Source: Rhabdornis inornatus (Eukaryota > Chordata > Aves > Passeriformes > Rhabdornithidae). From it: 64,000 nucleotides of DNA. The notes under the pieces were generated by a model. That model was not told the origin of the DNA and made no database searches. It saw only the letters and a list, made by a program, of their open reading frames with translations. This document shows positions 48,601-61,517 of this stretch, piece by piece. How positions within the stretch are numbered: the stretch's first letter is position 1; the number at the start of each line of letters is the position of its first letter. The DNA is taken from the NCBI GenBank assembly GCA_013397075.1, contig VWZS01010177.1, forward strand, positions 1,302,117 through 1,366,116, written 5' to 3'. Position numbers and translations under genes: made by a program.

Positions 48601-51539
48601 CTCTTTCACTTGCTATCAGTCTACAATTTACCATATTTAAATATGTTCTCATTCAATATTTGTGGGCAATAAAAGTTGAATTCAGAATTACAACAATTGA
48701 ATTGTGTATAGATTTGTGTTAGAATTCCTCCCATTGCACTTGTCAAGACTACCTTTTTGTTAGACTCTGTTTGCCTACACACTTATTACATTACTGTTTG
48801 CTGTTCCTTGTGAGGAAAAAAAAGCTTTTTATAGTTCGAGTTGTGCAATGCATCTGCTGTTTCAAGTTCTATTAAGTGACTGGTGACACTTCATTTTTTA
48901 AGAACATTCTGCACAAAACTTTCCAAACATTTGTTATTCTTTTGAAAAAATCATTAGCAATGAAAAATAAAATCTAAAATATGTTAAAATTTGATTAAAG
49001 GGTACATGTGGTGAGGTTTGGCTGGTTATCTAAGAGATTTCCTTTTACCTGAGTACCAGTCTGTAAATATCAAACACATACACACAGAAATAAAATTTTT
49101 AAAAAGCTGCTCTATATATCTATTTTTAACTGGCCCTTGAAATTTCAGAAAGAGTGATGCTTTATATGTTTTTAATTGCTGCTCAAATCTCTTTTGCCCA
49201 TGAGAGTAATTAGTAAATAAACACTCTACCTTTATCTTGACGTTGAGCTTTCTTAGCCTATTTTATTCCCCAAAGTGTTGAGAAGAAGTAAGAGATTGGT
49301 TGTGTGGGTGTCTGGATGTTAGCCAAGGCTTATCTGCCACAAAAGCTAGCAATTATTTTCTGACAATTTTAAGCTACATTTTATTTTACTCATAACATTT
49401 CATATTATTGTTATTGATACTTATATTAACAGGAGAAAACATCAGTATTTTTCAAAATCTTGTTGTTTTGCAACACACATTTTTAATTGGAGAGCTTTGA
49501 GAGGCTGGAATATTCTGACATGTTCCTTTGATCTCAGGTCAAATACCTGACCAGTAAATGAGTACAGATAGGGCTCTGTGGTAACTCTTCACATTCAAAT
49601 CGGAGGTTTGGAAACTAAAAAGCATGAATTGTCTCACTTTTAATGTTTACCAAAGCCCTGACACACTACATTGCCAAAGGCAAATAACAAACACTTTTTA
49701 CCTGTGAGGAAAGACCTTAAAGCTGAATTTCTATTAATTGAACTCATTCTAACTGGAGCAGAGGTGTCAGAATGGACCAACAAACCGCATTCAGTGAATG
49801 AGATTCCATCTAATATGCCCCTCTGAGTAAAGCAAAGAAGACCAAACTCACTGCCTTTTGTCAGTCTCTGAAGAATTGTATTCCCTTGTTTCATTTTCCA
49901 CCACTACATGAGCTGCTTATAGAGAACCTAGCCTGCCTGTCAAGCTTAAGCCTTGACCCTACTCAAGCCGAAGCCTTTTGAGTGGAGGAAGCATTGACAC
50001 AGTTTTAACTACTTATCAGGTCATTCTATTATAAACACATAGTAAAGTAAAATACTTGATAAGACAATGCAAAAACTAAGACAGTGCAAAGATAGTAAGC
50101 ATATCATATAGACTATGCAAATACAATACTAATTCTTGCATTATGTAGTTCATTATTACTCAGTCCTCCTTCTTTTTTTATTTGTTATGGCAATATAAAA
50201 GGGTCCCAGATGCAACAGCCTCATTTCACCAGGAGCTGACATGCATGGCACTAGAAATACGTAACTTCTGATGAAATAATAAATGGCTTCCTTTCTGCCA
50301 CACTAGTCATATTCCAAGAAAAATGTAAGTGGCACTTACCTTCAAAAAACGAAATAAAGGTGTGATAAAGAACCAAAAATAGACACAAATTACAGTGATA
50401 TATATCTAAATAAATAGAATGTTATTCCGGTTAAATAGTTGTGACTAGAATGTTAGTGTTCTTGCTACATGAAAGGCTGTTAATACAGGCTTTTCTAGAA
50501 AAAAACGTAAATTTTGATTATTTTCATCACACTTGATTTATTACTTAATTGTTCTTCGTGAAATTTGATCTTTTGGTCTTTTTCTCTTTACTGTGTAACC
50601 TTTAAGAAAGATGCTAGAATCTTTTGTAAATTACTTCAATTTGAGCCTGGGCAAATTACAGTAGCCCAAAGAAGGTGGTAGTTAAAATGATCCCATGATA
50701 GACTATTAAACACACAGACCTGATTATGAAATGTTCAGAACTCACCTTTTTCTTTATGCTTTTCACTCATGACATCTACAGCAAGGCAGAAAATTAATAT
50801 ACACTTCCTGGCACATGACCAAAGGAGTAATGTTTCTCTTCATCTACTTGCCCAGAAATGCAAATCCTGATTAATTTCTAATGTCTAGGCTTTCATTCTC
50901 CTATCAACTTCAGATCTCTGCTGTCTGTTTCAAATTTTGCATGAAAAATTTGACCCATGCACTTAATCCAATCTAGTCTAATTATCCCCTTGCCATCCCC
51001 AGAAAAAAAAACCAATAGGAATAAATTTAGTAGGAAGGCCATTTCCAATTGTGTGCATAGAGGGTTTTTATAAGAAAAGTGGTGTCTCTGGATCACTTGA
51101 GAGAGAGTAAATGTCATTTTTGTTTTTCTTAATTTCTCGCTTTAAACAGGGTAGCAATCCAGAAAGCCAGTTTTCCAAGGTAAAAAAAAAAAAAGCAACA
51201 TGCAACTTGTTTCATAAAAAAGAATCAATATTTTTAATACCTTTGTAAAGCAAGTTAGATATAAAGCAAAAGTTGAATAGTAATATAAAGGAGGTTTCTA
51301 GAAACAATTAATAAAAAAGCTGAAGCCATACACCTGCATTCAAAGGAAATTAGGAGGAATTATAAAATGTGAATTTATAAAGAGAAATCAAGAAGAACAA
51401 GCTAGTGGCAAAAGGAAACAAATATAACATGCTTTTTTTTTTTACACACATCAAGATCAAGAAGTCTATATGGCCATTTGATGATCAGAATACAAAAGGT
51501 ATACTAAAATCAAAGGAGCAGAAGAAGGTCATTGTTGAG
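45626..51539. other. Long AT-rich, repeat-poor interval
   Basis: Almost 6 kb has no recognised transposon. A moderately GC-richer stretch at 49,600-49,980 includes an 84-codon minus frame (49,640-49,894) without a known domain. The part at 47,350-48,750 is strongly AT-rich with many TAATTA-type cores and no visible repeat. It may hold old repeats or conserved non-coding sequence. Confidence 0.4.
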
Positions 51540-52465
51540 ATTCTTGAGTGGTGAACCTTGTAGAAGGAAAAGAGGAGAGGAGAGTCCCATTAGGAGCTGG
51601 TGTCAGCAGGAGACTTACCTGAAACTGAGTGATTGTGGGAGATGAGGGGAATTTATTTAGTTTACACAGACTTCAAAAGGCCTTTGGACAAAGTATCTCA
51701 CACAAAGCTTTTAAGTAAATTAGGTGGCATGAGCAAAGGCATTTGTTGCATAGATAAATGACTGGTTAGGAGAAAGAAAACACAAATAGGAGTAAGTTGT
51801 CAGTCCTTGAAGTGGAGACAGGTCATCAATGCTGGTAAGCAGAGGCCTGTACTGTAAAATATATTCATCACTGACCTGGAAAGCAGGAGATTACTGAAAA
51901 GAGAAAGGCTGCTGACAATACTGTATTATTCAAGATAGCAAGTGTGAAAGCTAACTGTGAGGAACTAAAAGAAGACTGTAAGACTGAAGGGCAAAAATGT
52001 GACAAATGAAATTCAGTGTAAATAATACAACACAATGTACATGGGAGGAAAACAATCCTAATTTCACATATAAAATTATAGGCTCTGAACTAACCATTAC
52101 CTCTCAAGACTTATATCTTGGGGTGTAAAAAACCATTTCCTGAAATACCAGTTTTATAATACCAGTGTTCAGAAAAACAAATAAAATGCTAGGCACAATT
52201 AGGAGAAGGAGACCGAACAAGACACAAGCCACCTTGTGTGGCTGACTTTGCCACACCTTGAATATTGCAAGCAGCTCTGAATCTAAAAAAGTATGCAATA
52301 GACTTGGAAACAGTCCAGAGGAGGAGGAAAAATGCAGAATCATTTATATAAAATCAATGACTGAATAAACTAAGAACATTTAATCTAAAAAATGTTAGAG
52401 GAAATACGATAGAGGTCTATAAAATCAGGAGTCAGAGGGATGACAACGTATTATTCTCTGTTCAT
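51540..52465 (+). repeat. Old CR1-type LINE fragment, RT and distal ORF2
   Basis: TTTACACAGACTTCAAAAGG near 51,660 corresponds to the family motif encoding DFxKAFD, here reading as a degraded ...RPLDKVSHTKLL. Later landmarks follow CR1/L3 order: ACTGACCTGGAAAGCAGGAG, a TTTGCCACACCTTGAATATT block corresponding to VRPxLEY, CCAGAGGAGGAGGAAAAATG, and AGGTCTATAAAATCAGGAG for the terminal VYKI. Stops are frequent. The 3' UTR and octamer tail are absent, and divergence is greater than in the copies at 30.5 or 55.9 kb. Sequence at 51,230-51,540 may be a further upstream part. Confidence 0.72.
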
Positions 52466-52789
52466 GTTGTCCTAACCCTGGGCTTGAGACAGTCATGTCA
52501 AGGCTACAACTTAGCTTTTCTAGGAAAGGATGTGATAAATTATGTCTCTGTTCTGGGACATGTCTCTGTCTGGTATGGCTGTGGAACAGGGATTTTACTG
52601 AGTCTAGAGTATTCAGACTAGGAGGCTTCTTCTCAGTGTAGCAGAAATAATGTAATGAAGCATGCTCTACATATGTAACTCTTAAAAGTAACAGAAGGAG
52701 CACAGCAGCATTCTTCTTGCCATTGTAGAACCTGTATGACAGAGGAATCTCTGAAAAGCATTGAAGGGGAAGATTTTGACCAGGCTATG
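52466..52789. other. Unassigned sequence
   Basis: Nothing is recognised beyond the fading edge of the CR1 on the left. Confidence 0.4.
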
Positions 52790-53200
52790 TATGTTTTAGG
52801 CCTTTTTCCTGTTCCTCCTTTTGGTCAGTGGCAGGGCAGATGTAGGTGCTCTGGTAGACACACCAGAGCTCCAGAGCCCAAGTGCCTAGAGGCAAAGATG
52901 CTGTAGCATCAGCCGCCTGACAGGCCTCTGTGTATGCCAGGGCTTCTCTGGCTCATGAGATGTGCATTACCACCAGCACCAACCTCCTGTGTTTGTGTCT
53001 TTGTGAGCACCAAACACAGCCTGTCCTAGCAGGGGAGTCAGAGGGAAGGCTTTATGACAATGGAGTGGAATTGGCCTTATGTGAGGCTGCTCCTGGACCA
53101 AAATTGTCTGTATTATTCAGCTCCCAACTGGGCTTGAAACATACATGCTGCAGCAGTGTACAGCCTGGAGACAGCTGCTGCTCTTAAACATCTGACTGCA
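52790..53200. other. GC-richer unassigned block
   Basis: This block is clearly richer in G and C than its surroundings and has an 85-codon plus frame (52,930-53,187) that is cysteine- and serine-rich. It begins near TTTTCCTGTTCCTCCTTTTG and holds a short inverted motif, TGCTCTGGTAGACACACCAG. No transposon terminus, splice signal or family domain is recognisable. It may be an unrecognised LTR or another old repeat. Confidence 0.25.
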
Positions 53201-55919
53201 AAACCTTTCCAAAGCTTTTTTGAGTCTTTTCTCATGCTTATCATGAAGAAGCATTATGGACACAGCATTTAGATCTACCTTTGCAGCAAAACTGCTAGAG
53301 ATGGAGGCTGAATGATTTGTTTCACGTTGGTTTTAAATAAATAGTCTAAAAGTTAATATTAGTTTAGTTTTTAAAAAAGCAAAAATCATGTTCTCTCTTC
53401 CTGAACAAATTTGATTTTAGTTTACTGCCTTTTTTTTTTCCCCACTGAATTTTTTCAGCTTTAGGCTGGTTTTCACCTGGTTTCAAAGGAGTGGAACTAG
53501 CATAGTATATTAAATGCCTGTTCAATATTTCAATGCTTGAAATTTCAAGGTATTTGCACTTCAAATTATGCAATCCAGAGTCTGAAAATAAATATAATTT
53601 TTATTTTCCTATATTTCTGTAGAACAATAAAGTAATATTGCCATTCTACTCATGTAGATGCTGCCTAACAAACATGAGGATGCTCTAAAAACAAGAGCAA
53701 TCTAATGCTTTGTAGGATATAGGGAATACAGTTTTACTTGCTTATTTTATGATTGATTCTGGAGAAAAAGGGTTACTTGAGTCCTGTAGACCTTGAACAA
53801 GCTGATGCAAAAGAAATAGATGGGTATCAAACTTTACTAGTTGATTTACATTACCATCAGTATTCCCAGCTCATTTTCATTGCATATACAATTTTTCCTC
53901 TTGAATGACAGCGAGAAGTTCTATAAAACTGCATAATACCAGCTCTGATTTATAAATGAACAGTCAGAGGTTTTGAAAACAGTTTTGGTTGTTTAAATAT
54001 CTTAAGATAGAATTGTTGAAGGCACTTTTATTTGTGGGTTATATGCAGAAGAAACATGTTTGAAGAATATAAATATGTGTGTTGCTTTTGGGGGGCTTTG
54101 TCTGTTGCTTTTTAAAAAATTTCTATAGTAGCTAAAGTTGAGCTTTATTTTTTTGGTAGACTTTGATGTAATTACATAGCTGAGGCTGTGCCCTGTCCTG
54201 CAGTGCAAATAGCAGCACATCAAAACCAAATGTCCTGCCAATTAATCTAAGCAATGCTGAACACAGGGAATTTGCTAACCCACAGGCAGCTGAGGTATAG
54301 TTTACTTGCTGTGACATCTGGTACCTGTTATTTAAACAAAAGGACATTTTGTGAATTTCTCATGCTCAGAGAGCTCCGGTGGTGTAACCATTCAAGGTTT
54401 GAAAAATCAAAAAATATATAAACAATACTGGAATATCAGGATTTTTCACACACAAAATACTCTGATTGTGACTTTATTTTGGGTTCTAAAGTGAGAATAA
54501 ATGGAAGTTTTGCATCATGAGCAACAGCAGAGTATCACATCCTGTAGCACTTTGCATCCAAATCAAATTTCTAAGTGGAGGTTAGAATACTCTATGTATA
54601 GCATTGAAGCGGGTTGATGACCTTTTCTTCAAGCACCAAAGAGGTGTTGGATAACTCTGTCTCTTAGTAGATATGAAGCATTTACATACTCTCACAATAA
54701 GAACAGAAAGGATGAGTGGGAATACCAAGATATAATCCATTTAGGTTTCATTATGTGTCTTGAACAAAATGTAGAAATTATATATTGGTGGTATATCTCA
54801 AACAGAGAAGGAAATAGGGACAGCCTGTCATTACCATCCATCCTGTGTGCCAAATGGGAAGAAAGGGCAGTGCAAGAAAATGGAATGCAGTTGAAGGCAT
54901 AAACTTAATACACTTATTGAACAGAAACATTCAAGGCAAAAGGAAACCTTCAGTCTGTTATTTCCTAGCTTATGCATGTCTTGCTTTTAGTGTTATTATT
55001 ATTATTACCCTCTAGATATAAACATCAACAGACACTGACTCAAGTGGCACTTGCTGTGCTTTGCCTATATGGACCCCAGAGTCTGATGAATTTAAATACC
55101 ATGCATTCTCTTAAGAAATACACCCTTTATGATATCAGTCTGCAGACATTCATTGTCATTGTTTAAAAATGTGCTACAAAGGTGACAGAATTTTCTAAAA
55201 CATGTCCCTTCCAGTGGGAATTTCAGGAAACTCACAGCTGAGTTAAACTATGGAAAGATGGAGATTTCTTCCAAGTAGTTAGTGTGTAAAATGCAATCCT
55301 TCGTTCACAGAAATAGAAATCAACCTTTCAACAGCAACCATGAACAATTATTTATATACAGGGTGACACTGAGTGCTCATCCATGTGGGAAAGCCACATA
55401 TTTTGTAGTAAATAGAAAAAAGAAGCTGAACAGCATGTATTCATGCAAATTATACATGGGTAAACTACATAGTGATCATATTTTAAATGTATGAACTCTC
55501 TTTATTGATGAAGATGATGATATTTTCATCTAAAAGAAGAGGCATATTTAGACTAGACTTTTCCACTAGAGCATGAGTGTTAAAAATACAGAATGGAAAC
55601 TTTATTAGATTATTTCTATGACTTTGTAAAGAGACTTGAATAGCTCTAATTTTAAAATCTCATTCAAACTATATTGAAAAGAGAACTTTGACTCTCAGGT
55701 CTCTGTTTTGGTTTCTGCTACACCGCTATGAATTCTGAGTGCAATTTACACGTTTCCCTCAGTTTAGTGAAATTATCTGCAATTCACAGAGTTAAAATCA
55801 GATAAGTGTCTAATTTGTTTTCATTCTGAAATACTATTTTAGTAATTTTAGATTAAAAAATAAGTCAGATATCTAATGTTGATGACATATGATGCAGCCA
55901 CTGACTACCAGAAAAAATT
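53201..55919. other. AT-rich sequence, nothing recognised
   Basis: No repeat family or exon was identified. An ATT run lies near 54,990-55,005. Confidence 0.45.
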
Positions 55920-57640
55920 ATGTTGGGTTGGAAGTGACCTTTAAATGTCATCTAGTGCAACCCTTCCTGGTATGGACAGGGTCATCTTCAGCTAGGTCAG
56001 GATGCTCAGAGTGACATCCAATCTCACCCTAAACTGGGCATCTACCACCTCTGTGGAAACCTGTTGCAGTGTTTCACCACTTTCACTGTAAAAAATATCT
56101 TCCTCTATATTGTATATCTACTCTAATTTGTCTAGTCTTGTAATTTAAAACCATTACTCTTTATCCTATTACAACAGTCCCATGTGAAAAGACTTCACCC
56201 ATGTTTCTTGCCTGTTCCTTTAAGTATTGAAAGGCCTCAATAAGATGTCTGCAGAGCCTTCTCCAGGCTGAACAACCCCCTTTCTTACAGCCTACACTCA
56301 TATGAGAAATGTTCTATCACCCTGATCGCTTTTGTGGCCCTCCTCTGGACTCTCTCCCACAGGTCAATGCTCTTCCTGTGCTGAGGATCCCACAGCTGGG
56401 TGCAATGTTCCAGGTGGGGTCTCACTGGAGAGGACTAGAGGGCCAGGATACCCTCCCTCATCCTGCTGGCGACACTTCTATTGATGCAGCCCAGGACACA
56501 TCTGGGCTGCACAAGCATGTTGATGGCTCATGTCTAGCCTTTCATCCATCAGCACCCCCAAGTCCTCAGCAGGGCTGCTCTCTGTTTGTTCACCCCCCAG
56601 CCTTTATTGATACCAGGTATTGCCCCAATCCAGGTGCAGCACCTTGCTCTTGGCCTTGTTAAACCTCATGAGATTCCCATGGGCCCACATCTCAAGCTTC
56701 TCCAGGTCTGTCTGGGTGGCATTCTGTTCTTCAGGTGTGTCAGCCACATTGCTCAGCTTGGTGTCATCTGCAAATTTGCTGAAGGTGCACTTCTTCCCTC
56801 TATGTCATCAATGAAGATACGAAGCAGTACTGGTTCCAATGCAGACAACTGAGGGGCACCACTTGTCACTGATGCCCTTTAGGACATTCAATTATTGACC
56901 ACTACCCTCTGGCTGGGACCATCCAACTAATCCTTCATTCACTGAACAGACATGCCATCAAATCCATATCTCTCCGATTTAGAGAGGAGGATCTTGTGGG
57001 GGATTGTGTGAGGTGAGGCTGACAGGTCAGTAGTTCTCAGTGGCCTCCACTCTACCCTTTGTAAAGATGGCGTGTGGTGTTTCTGTTTTCCCAATCACCA
57101 GGGACTTCACCTTAGTGACTTCAAATATTGTGGAGAGTGACCTGGCAACTACATCAGCCAATACCCTCAGGATTCTGGGATGAATCTCATGAGGTCTCAC
57201 AGGCTTATGTAGGTTCCTCAACTGGTCACAAACCTCTCACAGTGGGAAGGACTTTGCTTCCCTAGTCCCCATCCTGTTGCCCATCTACTTGGGAGGTGTG
57301 GGAAGAGAGGTTAACAGTAGAGACCGAGGTAAAGAAGAGCTGTTGAACACCTCACCTTTGTCCTCATCCGTAGTTACTAGTTTTGCAATCATCTTTATCA
57401 GGGGGATACTCTTTCTTTCGTCTTCCTTTCCAGGCTGAAATTCCTGTAGAAACCCTTCCTTGTATCCCTTGCCAAATTCATCTCCAGCTGCACCTTGGCT
57501 TTTCTGATCCCATCCCTGCAAAACTGAACTTCATCTCTGTTCTTGTCGCTGTGTTCACTGATGTTTATTTGCTTCTTGTCCTTAAGTTTGACCAGCAGAT
57601 CTTGACTCAGCCATGCTGGTGTGTTGCCTTTGGTTGTTAT
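55920..57640 (-). repeat. Longest CR1 LINE copy in the window, antisense
   Basis: About 1.7 kb. The 3' UTR is on the left (GGGTTGGAAGTGACCTTTAA) and runs rightwards through distal ORF2 to the RT and the linker before it. On the minus strand, 57,221-57,027 reads HEIHPRILRVLADVVARSL, the start of the CR1 RT domain. Further upstream, 57,691-57,398 contains SQDLLVKLKDKK and LARDTRKGFY, from the segment between endonuclease and RT. Near 57,000-57,010 about 200 bp of consensus is missing, because the RT core joins abruptly to a later block. The octamer tail is lost. Plus-strand frames of 117 and 135 codons across it are antisense shadows. The copy is inactive. Confidence 0.93.
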
Positions 57641-59480
57641 ATAAAAACTTACATTTACTATGCACAACAGATGACTATTTCTCAGGAGCATTCAGGACTT
57701 GCTTTTTTTTTTATGTTTCCTTGTGAGTTTTGGGAAAAGAAGGACAAATTACTCATTCAGCATATAGACCTTACTAGAATATATTTCTGATTTATTATAT
57801 GCTTCTCTTTACTTTTTGCAGCTGTGGCAAATAATCTACATATTATTGGCATTTGCAGTGTGCTGTGACATAAGGTTTAAAATTTCCTTGGCTAGTTTTC
57901 TCTTCTTCTCAGGGTCTTATTTTTTGGAATACTTTTCATAGATATTTTCATTATGTGCATAAACTGTATCTTTTATGAGAAGAAAGGAAATACACCTGAG
58001 TTCTGGAGTAAATCAAATTATTTTTGTAACTTAGATCTATATCTTGGTTTTATAAAGGTGGAGGACTTTTCTTTTGTAGAAGTTCAATTTTTGTAGAAGT
58101 TTTATGGTTCAATCATCTTGAAAAATTTCAAAGAATCCTTTTAAAATTTCTTTGTTACAGGAACTAATAAATAAATAAATTCTTAGTTCAATTTACAAAT
58201 AACATATATTTATATGGAAGATTCCCAGAGGAAGGTAATTTGAACACTCATTATAGACAGTATTACTACAGAAACTAAAACTTTTCTTAAGATTTAATAA
58301 ATAAAAAATGTAGAAAATAAACAAATTTTCATCAGCTCTGTTACCCAGCGGTTACCTCACTAAAAAAATTTCCTCCTTTAGACAGAAATCCATTAAAAAT
58401 TATATTAATTTCTTTTAAATTTGAAAAATATTTTAATATTATGAAACTTAAAGGTGTTTGATAAAATTTATGCTACTCAACCTTTAGAAGAATGTTAAGT
58501 AGTAAACTCAAATCATGTTGCTGAAGAAATATTCTTACCTGGGAATTAACCTTTACTTTTTAAACCATGACTGAGGTATTTTTTCAAAGTATATATTTTT
58601 AGGTATTGATCTAACATGCCCAATCAGAGATGAATACTGCATTAACTCTTTATTAAAAATACATGTAATTTAAAAGTGTTTGGCAGGTGCAAATTTCTGG
58701 GTGTGTGCCATGCATATTTACATTCCGCACTTTGAAGGCAAAGATGCAGATAAAGTCAAGATGTGTGAGGCCATGCACAAGAATAAATTTTAATCAATCT
58801 TCTGGTGCCATCTTGTGGGTAGATAAAGAATTGTCTGTTGCATAAAGGAATAAAGCGTAAGTGCACAAAAATCGAGTATTTTGTTGAGTATATGATTTAT
58901 ATAGTTGAGTTCCCACAGCAAAACCAGCTTCCACAAGGTTTTACGTTTTTTCCTTCCTGACTCAGTTTTCTAAACTGTGTCCTCAGAATTTACAGTGACC
59001 TTAACTGGGCATTAAACACTACTTTTAAGATACCTTTTTCCTGAGGACTGTTTTAATCAGTATTTCTTTCTGTTTTCTGAAGCAAATGTAGGTCTCCTAG
59101 CCATGGTACATAGCAGAAATCTGTGCAAAGTAACCTTCAAATTATATCCAGTACAGGAACTGTTATGCTTTAAGACTGTCTCATTTACAAGACCTTCAAA
59201 CTTTGGAAATTCAGCAAAATTCCATAATCAGCTATTCCTTATTTTTCCCCCCTTGTTTACCAGTAGGAAAAACTTAAGAATAAGCTGCTGCCAAATCAAT
59301 TGTTTCTCTGATGTTTATAATCTCACACCTTGATTAGCACAGTCTCCTTATCGGTGGCCATCTTTCTTCAGTTATTTCCTATTCAGCTCCTTTCCACATT
59401 ATTAAGTGGTGCCCAAATTCACAGCTAGAGGCCAAGACACCTGGAGGAGTGAAATGTGTAGACCTAGTATTCTCAGATTC
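57641..59480. other. AT-rich sequence, nothing recognised apart from one motif
   Basis: No repeat family or exon is recognised. At 58,804-58,819 the minus strand reads CCCACAAGATGGCACC, listed separately. Confidence 0.4.
58804..58819 (-). promoter_or_regulatory. Possible YY1/CTCF-like motif
   Basis: On the minus strand the site reads CCCACAAGATGGCACC. CAAGATGGC is the usual YY1 core. The same bases agree with most positions of the CTCF core (CCACYAGRKGGCR), with a mismatch at the fifth. A single motif match in 64 kb is expected by chance, so this is only a candidate. Confidence 0.2.
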
Positions 59481-59662
59481 AAACCAAACTAACTAAGCCA
59501 AACCCCTAACTATCCAATCAACCAAAAAAAAAAACAAAAACAAAACCAAAAAAACAAAAACAAAACCAAAACAAATAAAACCAAAAAAACAAACCAAACC
59601 AACCAACCAAACAAACAAACAAACACGTCACCAAACCAAACAAAATCCACCTAAACAAAAAC
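59481..59662. repeat. A/C-rich low-complexity tract
   Basis: There are long runs of CCAAA, CAAAA and CAAAC units, densest at 59,520-59,627, including tandem AAAC copies near 59,608-59,625. The strand asymmetry is extreme, with almost no G or T for about 110 bp. It may derive from an expanded poly-A-like tail, but no element is identifiable to its left. Confidence 0.95.
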
Positions 59663-61517
59663 CTACACCAGTATTTTTTATCGGAACAATTCCTCATTCA
59701 ATGCACTGGTATTGTTTAAAGAACTGGCCTGCAATTTTTCCTGTTGTCTTTCTTGTTGAAGCTGTGCCACTGTTGACACCTACAGTAAGAACTGTAAGAT
59801 TAGGAAAAAGAAAAAAAGTCTCTACTTCCATAGCCTTGCTGACAATGGGCTTGTATAGCTGAAGGATCTTATGTTTTAATCCCTGCTTGTGTGGTTTTCC
59901 ATGCATTCATCCACTTCATATTAAATACACATTTTGAAATATGTTTGTAGAGCTCTGGAAGCTGTCCAGAAGTCTGACTAATATTTTTCACTGGGAATTT
60001 TCCAGATTACTGCATTTCAAAATCATATTCTGGATTTCTTGTACTCTCACTGACTTGATGGATCCCATTTTTTTGCTACACTGCCCTAATGACACAATTT
60101 CAGTAGATGGGCATGAAAGATGTTGGTTTGGAAAACCTTATGAAGAGAAATGGTTTGAATTCAGATTTTTAACTTTCTGGGAAAGTGTTCCAGAAATATA
60201 TATCAACCCTTTCACATCTCATGAAAAAAACGGCTATTATTCTTTGCTGTGACTTTAAATAAAAACGCCTGTGACTGCTGGTCTTTGTACTAAATACAGC
60301 TGTCTATGCATGTGTTAGTCCCATTTGGACTAAAGTCATAAAATGGCATTTTTATGGTAAGGCTTTGAAGGTGAGTGTTGCATGACATCATATAGATTCA
60401 TTTGAGGATACTAAGCTGCTGTAAGAGCATTAGAAGACTATAAAAGAAAGGAAATCCTACACATACAGTCAAAGCTTGCCATAGCTCAGTTTCTGGAACT
60501 GCACTGGGCAGAAGTTTCTCACTCCAGAAGAGATGCTAGGGTAAAACTACTATTGAAGCAATGCGGACAATAAAAGATTATGAGTGGAAGTGGATTTCAG
60601 ATCTTAAATATTTCATACGTGTGAACGCATCTTTCTTAGTCTCAGATCAATGTTTATTCCACTCAAATAGGCATGTGCATTACTGCATGACAGTGTTCTA
60701 ATGACAGTTGTGATAAAACTGTACTTTTGAATTTCCTGGCACCAAAAAATGAATCTTGGTGACCTTACATAGGCTGTATTGTCTCGTGGGAGTATTGTCC
60801 TGGAGTTGTGTGTGAGCACTATTTTGGAAGGAGCTGGAGTAAGTGGTATTATGCAGTTAGTGAGTAAGACAGCTAAGCAATGTGGATAAACTACGGCCAA
60901 ATTCTCCAGGTATTCCTTGCCTTCTTTCATTAAGATTCAAACATATGTTTTTACACTCTCTTTTATGAGCTGCCCAGATTCATAAACAGTTCAGACATTA
61001 CTGATCTCTCAGAAAAATTCTGTATTCAGTAGCTTTATACGTTTTCTGGAGTAAGTAACAAACATTCACACTGTGAACCTCGGAATCACTGCCTTGAAAA
61101 AAGCAATTTTAGTACTAAGATGAGAACTTGATTATTTTAGCCTATTTATCTTGGCATCACAAAGACCTTTGAAAGAAAGTTTTAGAAAAGAAATAATATA
61201 GCAGATACATGCCCCTATTTGCATAGCTGTAATGAGTTGGACTTAATCTGCAATTATTTATGCCGAATATTTAAAATTTAAGAGCCCAAAATTGTACAAA
61301 CATCTGAAAGGAGACATGCTCTGCCTGTTGCAGTACTATGGAAAAATTTGACAGGTGACACAAATTGTATCCCTTTATTTCCAGTAAACACGTTGCTGAT
61401 ATTGTGCTACGGGATGCCATGTTTCCAGAAGTCATCTACCTAACTCTTTGCTTCTGCTAGGAAGCTGGTAATCTGCTATTTTTCTCTGTTGATCAGCAGT
61501 ATTTCTAGAGCCTTTAG
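59663..61517. other. AT-rich sequence, nothing recognised
   Basis: The open frames at 59,941-60,252 (103 codons, plus) and 60,613-60,930 (105 codons, minus) have no recognisable domain or splice context. Confidence 0.4.

Noticed and set aside
49640..49894. An 84-codon minus-strand frame in a slightly GC-richer stretch
   Set aside because: It has no recognisable family, no splice context and no sign of codon bias that I can judge by eye. It was left as unassigned.
56309..57790. Plus-strand frames of 117, 88 and 135 codons
   Set aside because: They lie antisense to CR1 ORF2, whose RT and linker blocks are readable on the minus strand.
59941..60252. A 103-codon plus-strand frame with several aromatic and cysteine residues
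   Set aside because: Its composition fits AT-rich chance sequence, and no domain, signal sequence or neighbouring exon is visible.
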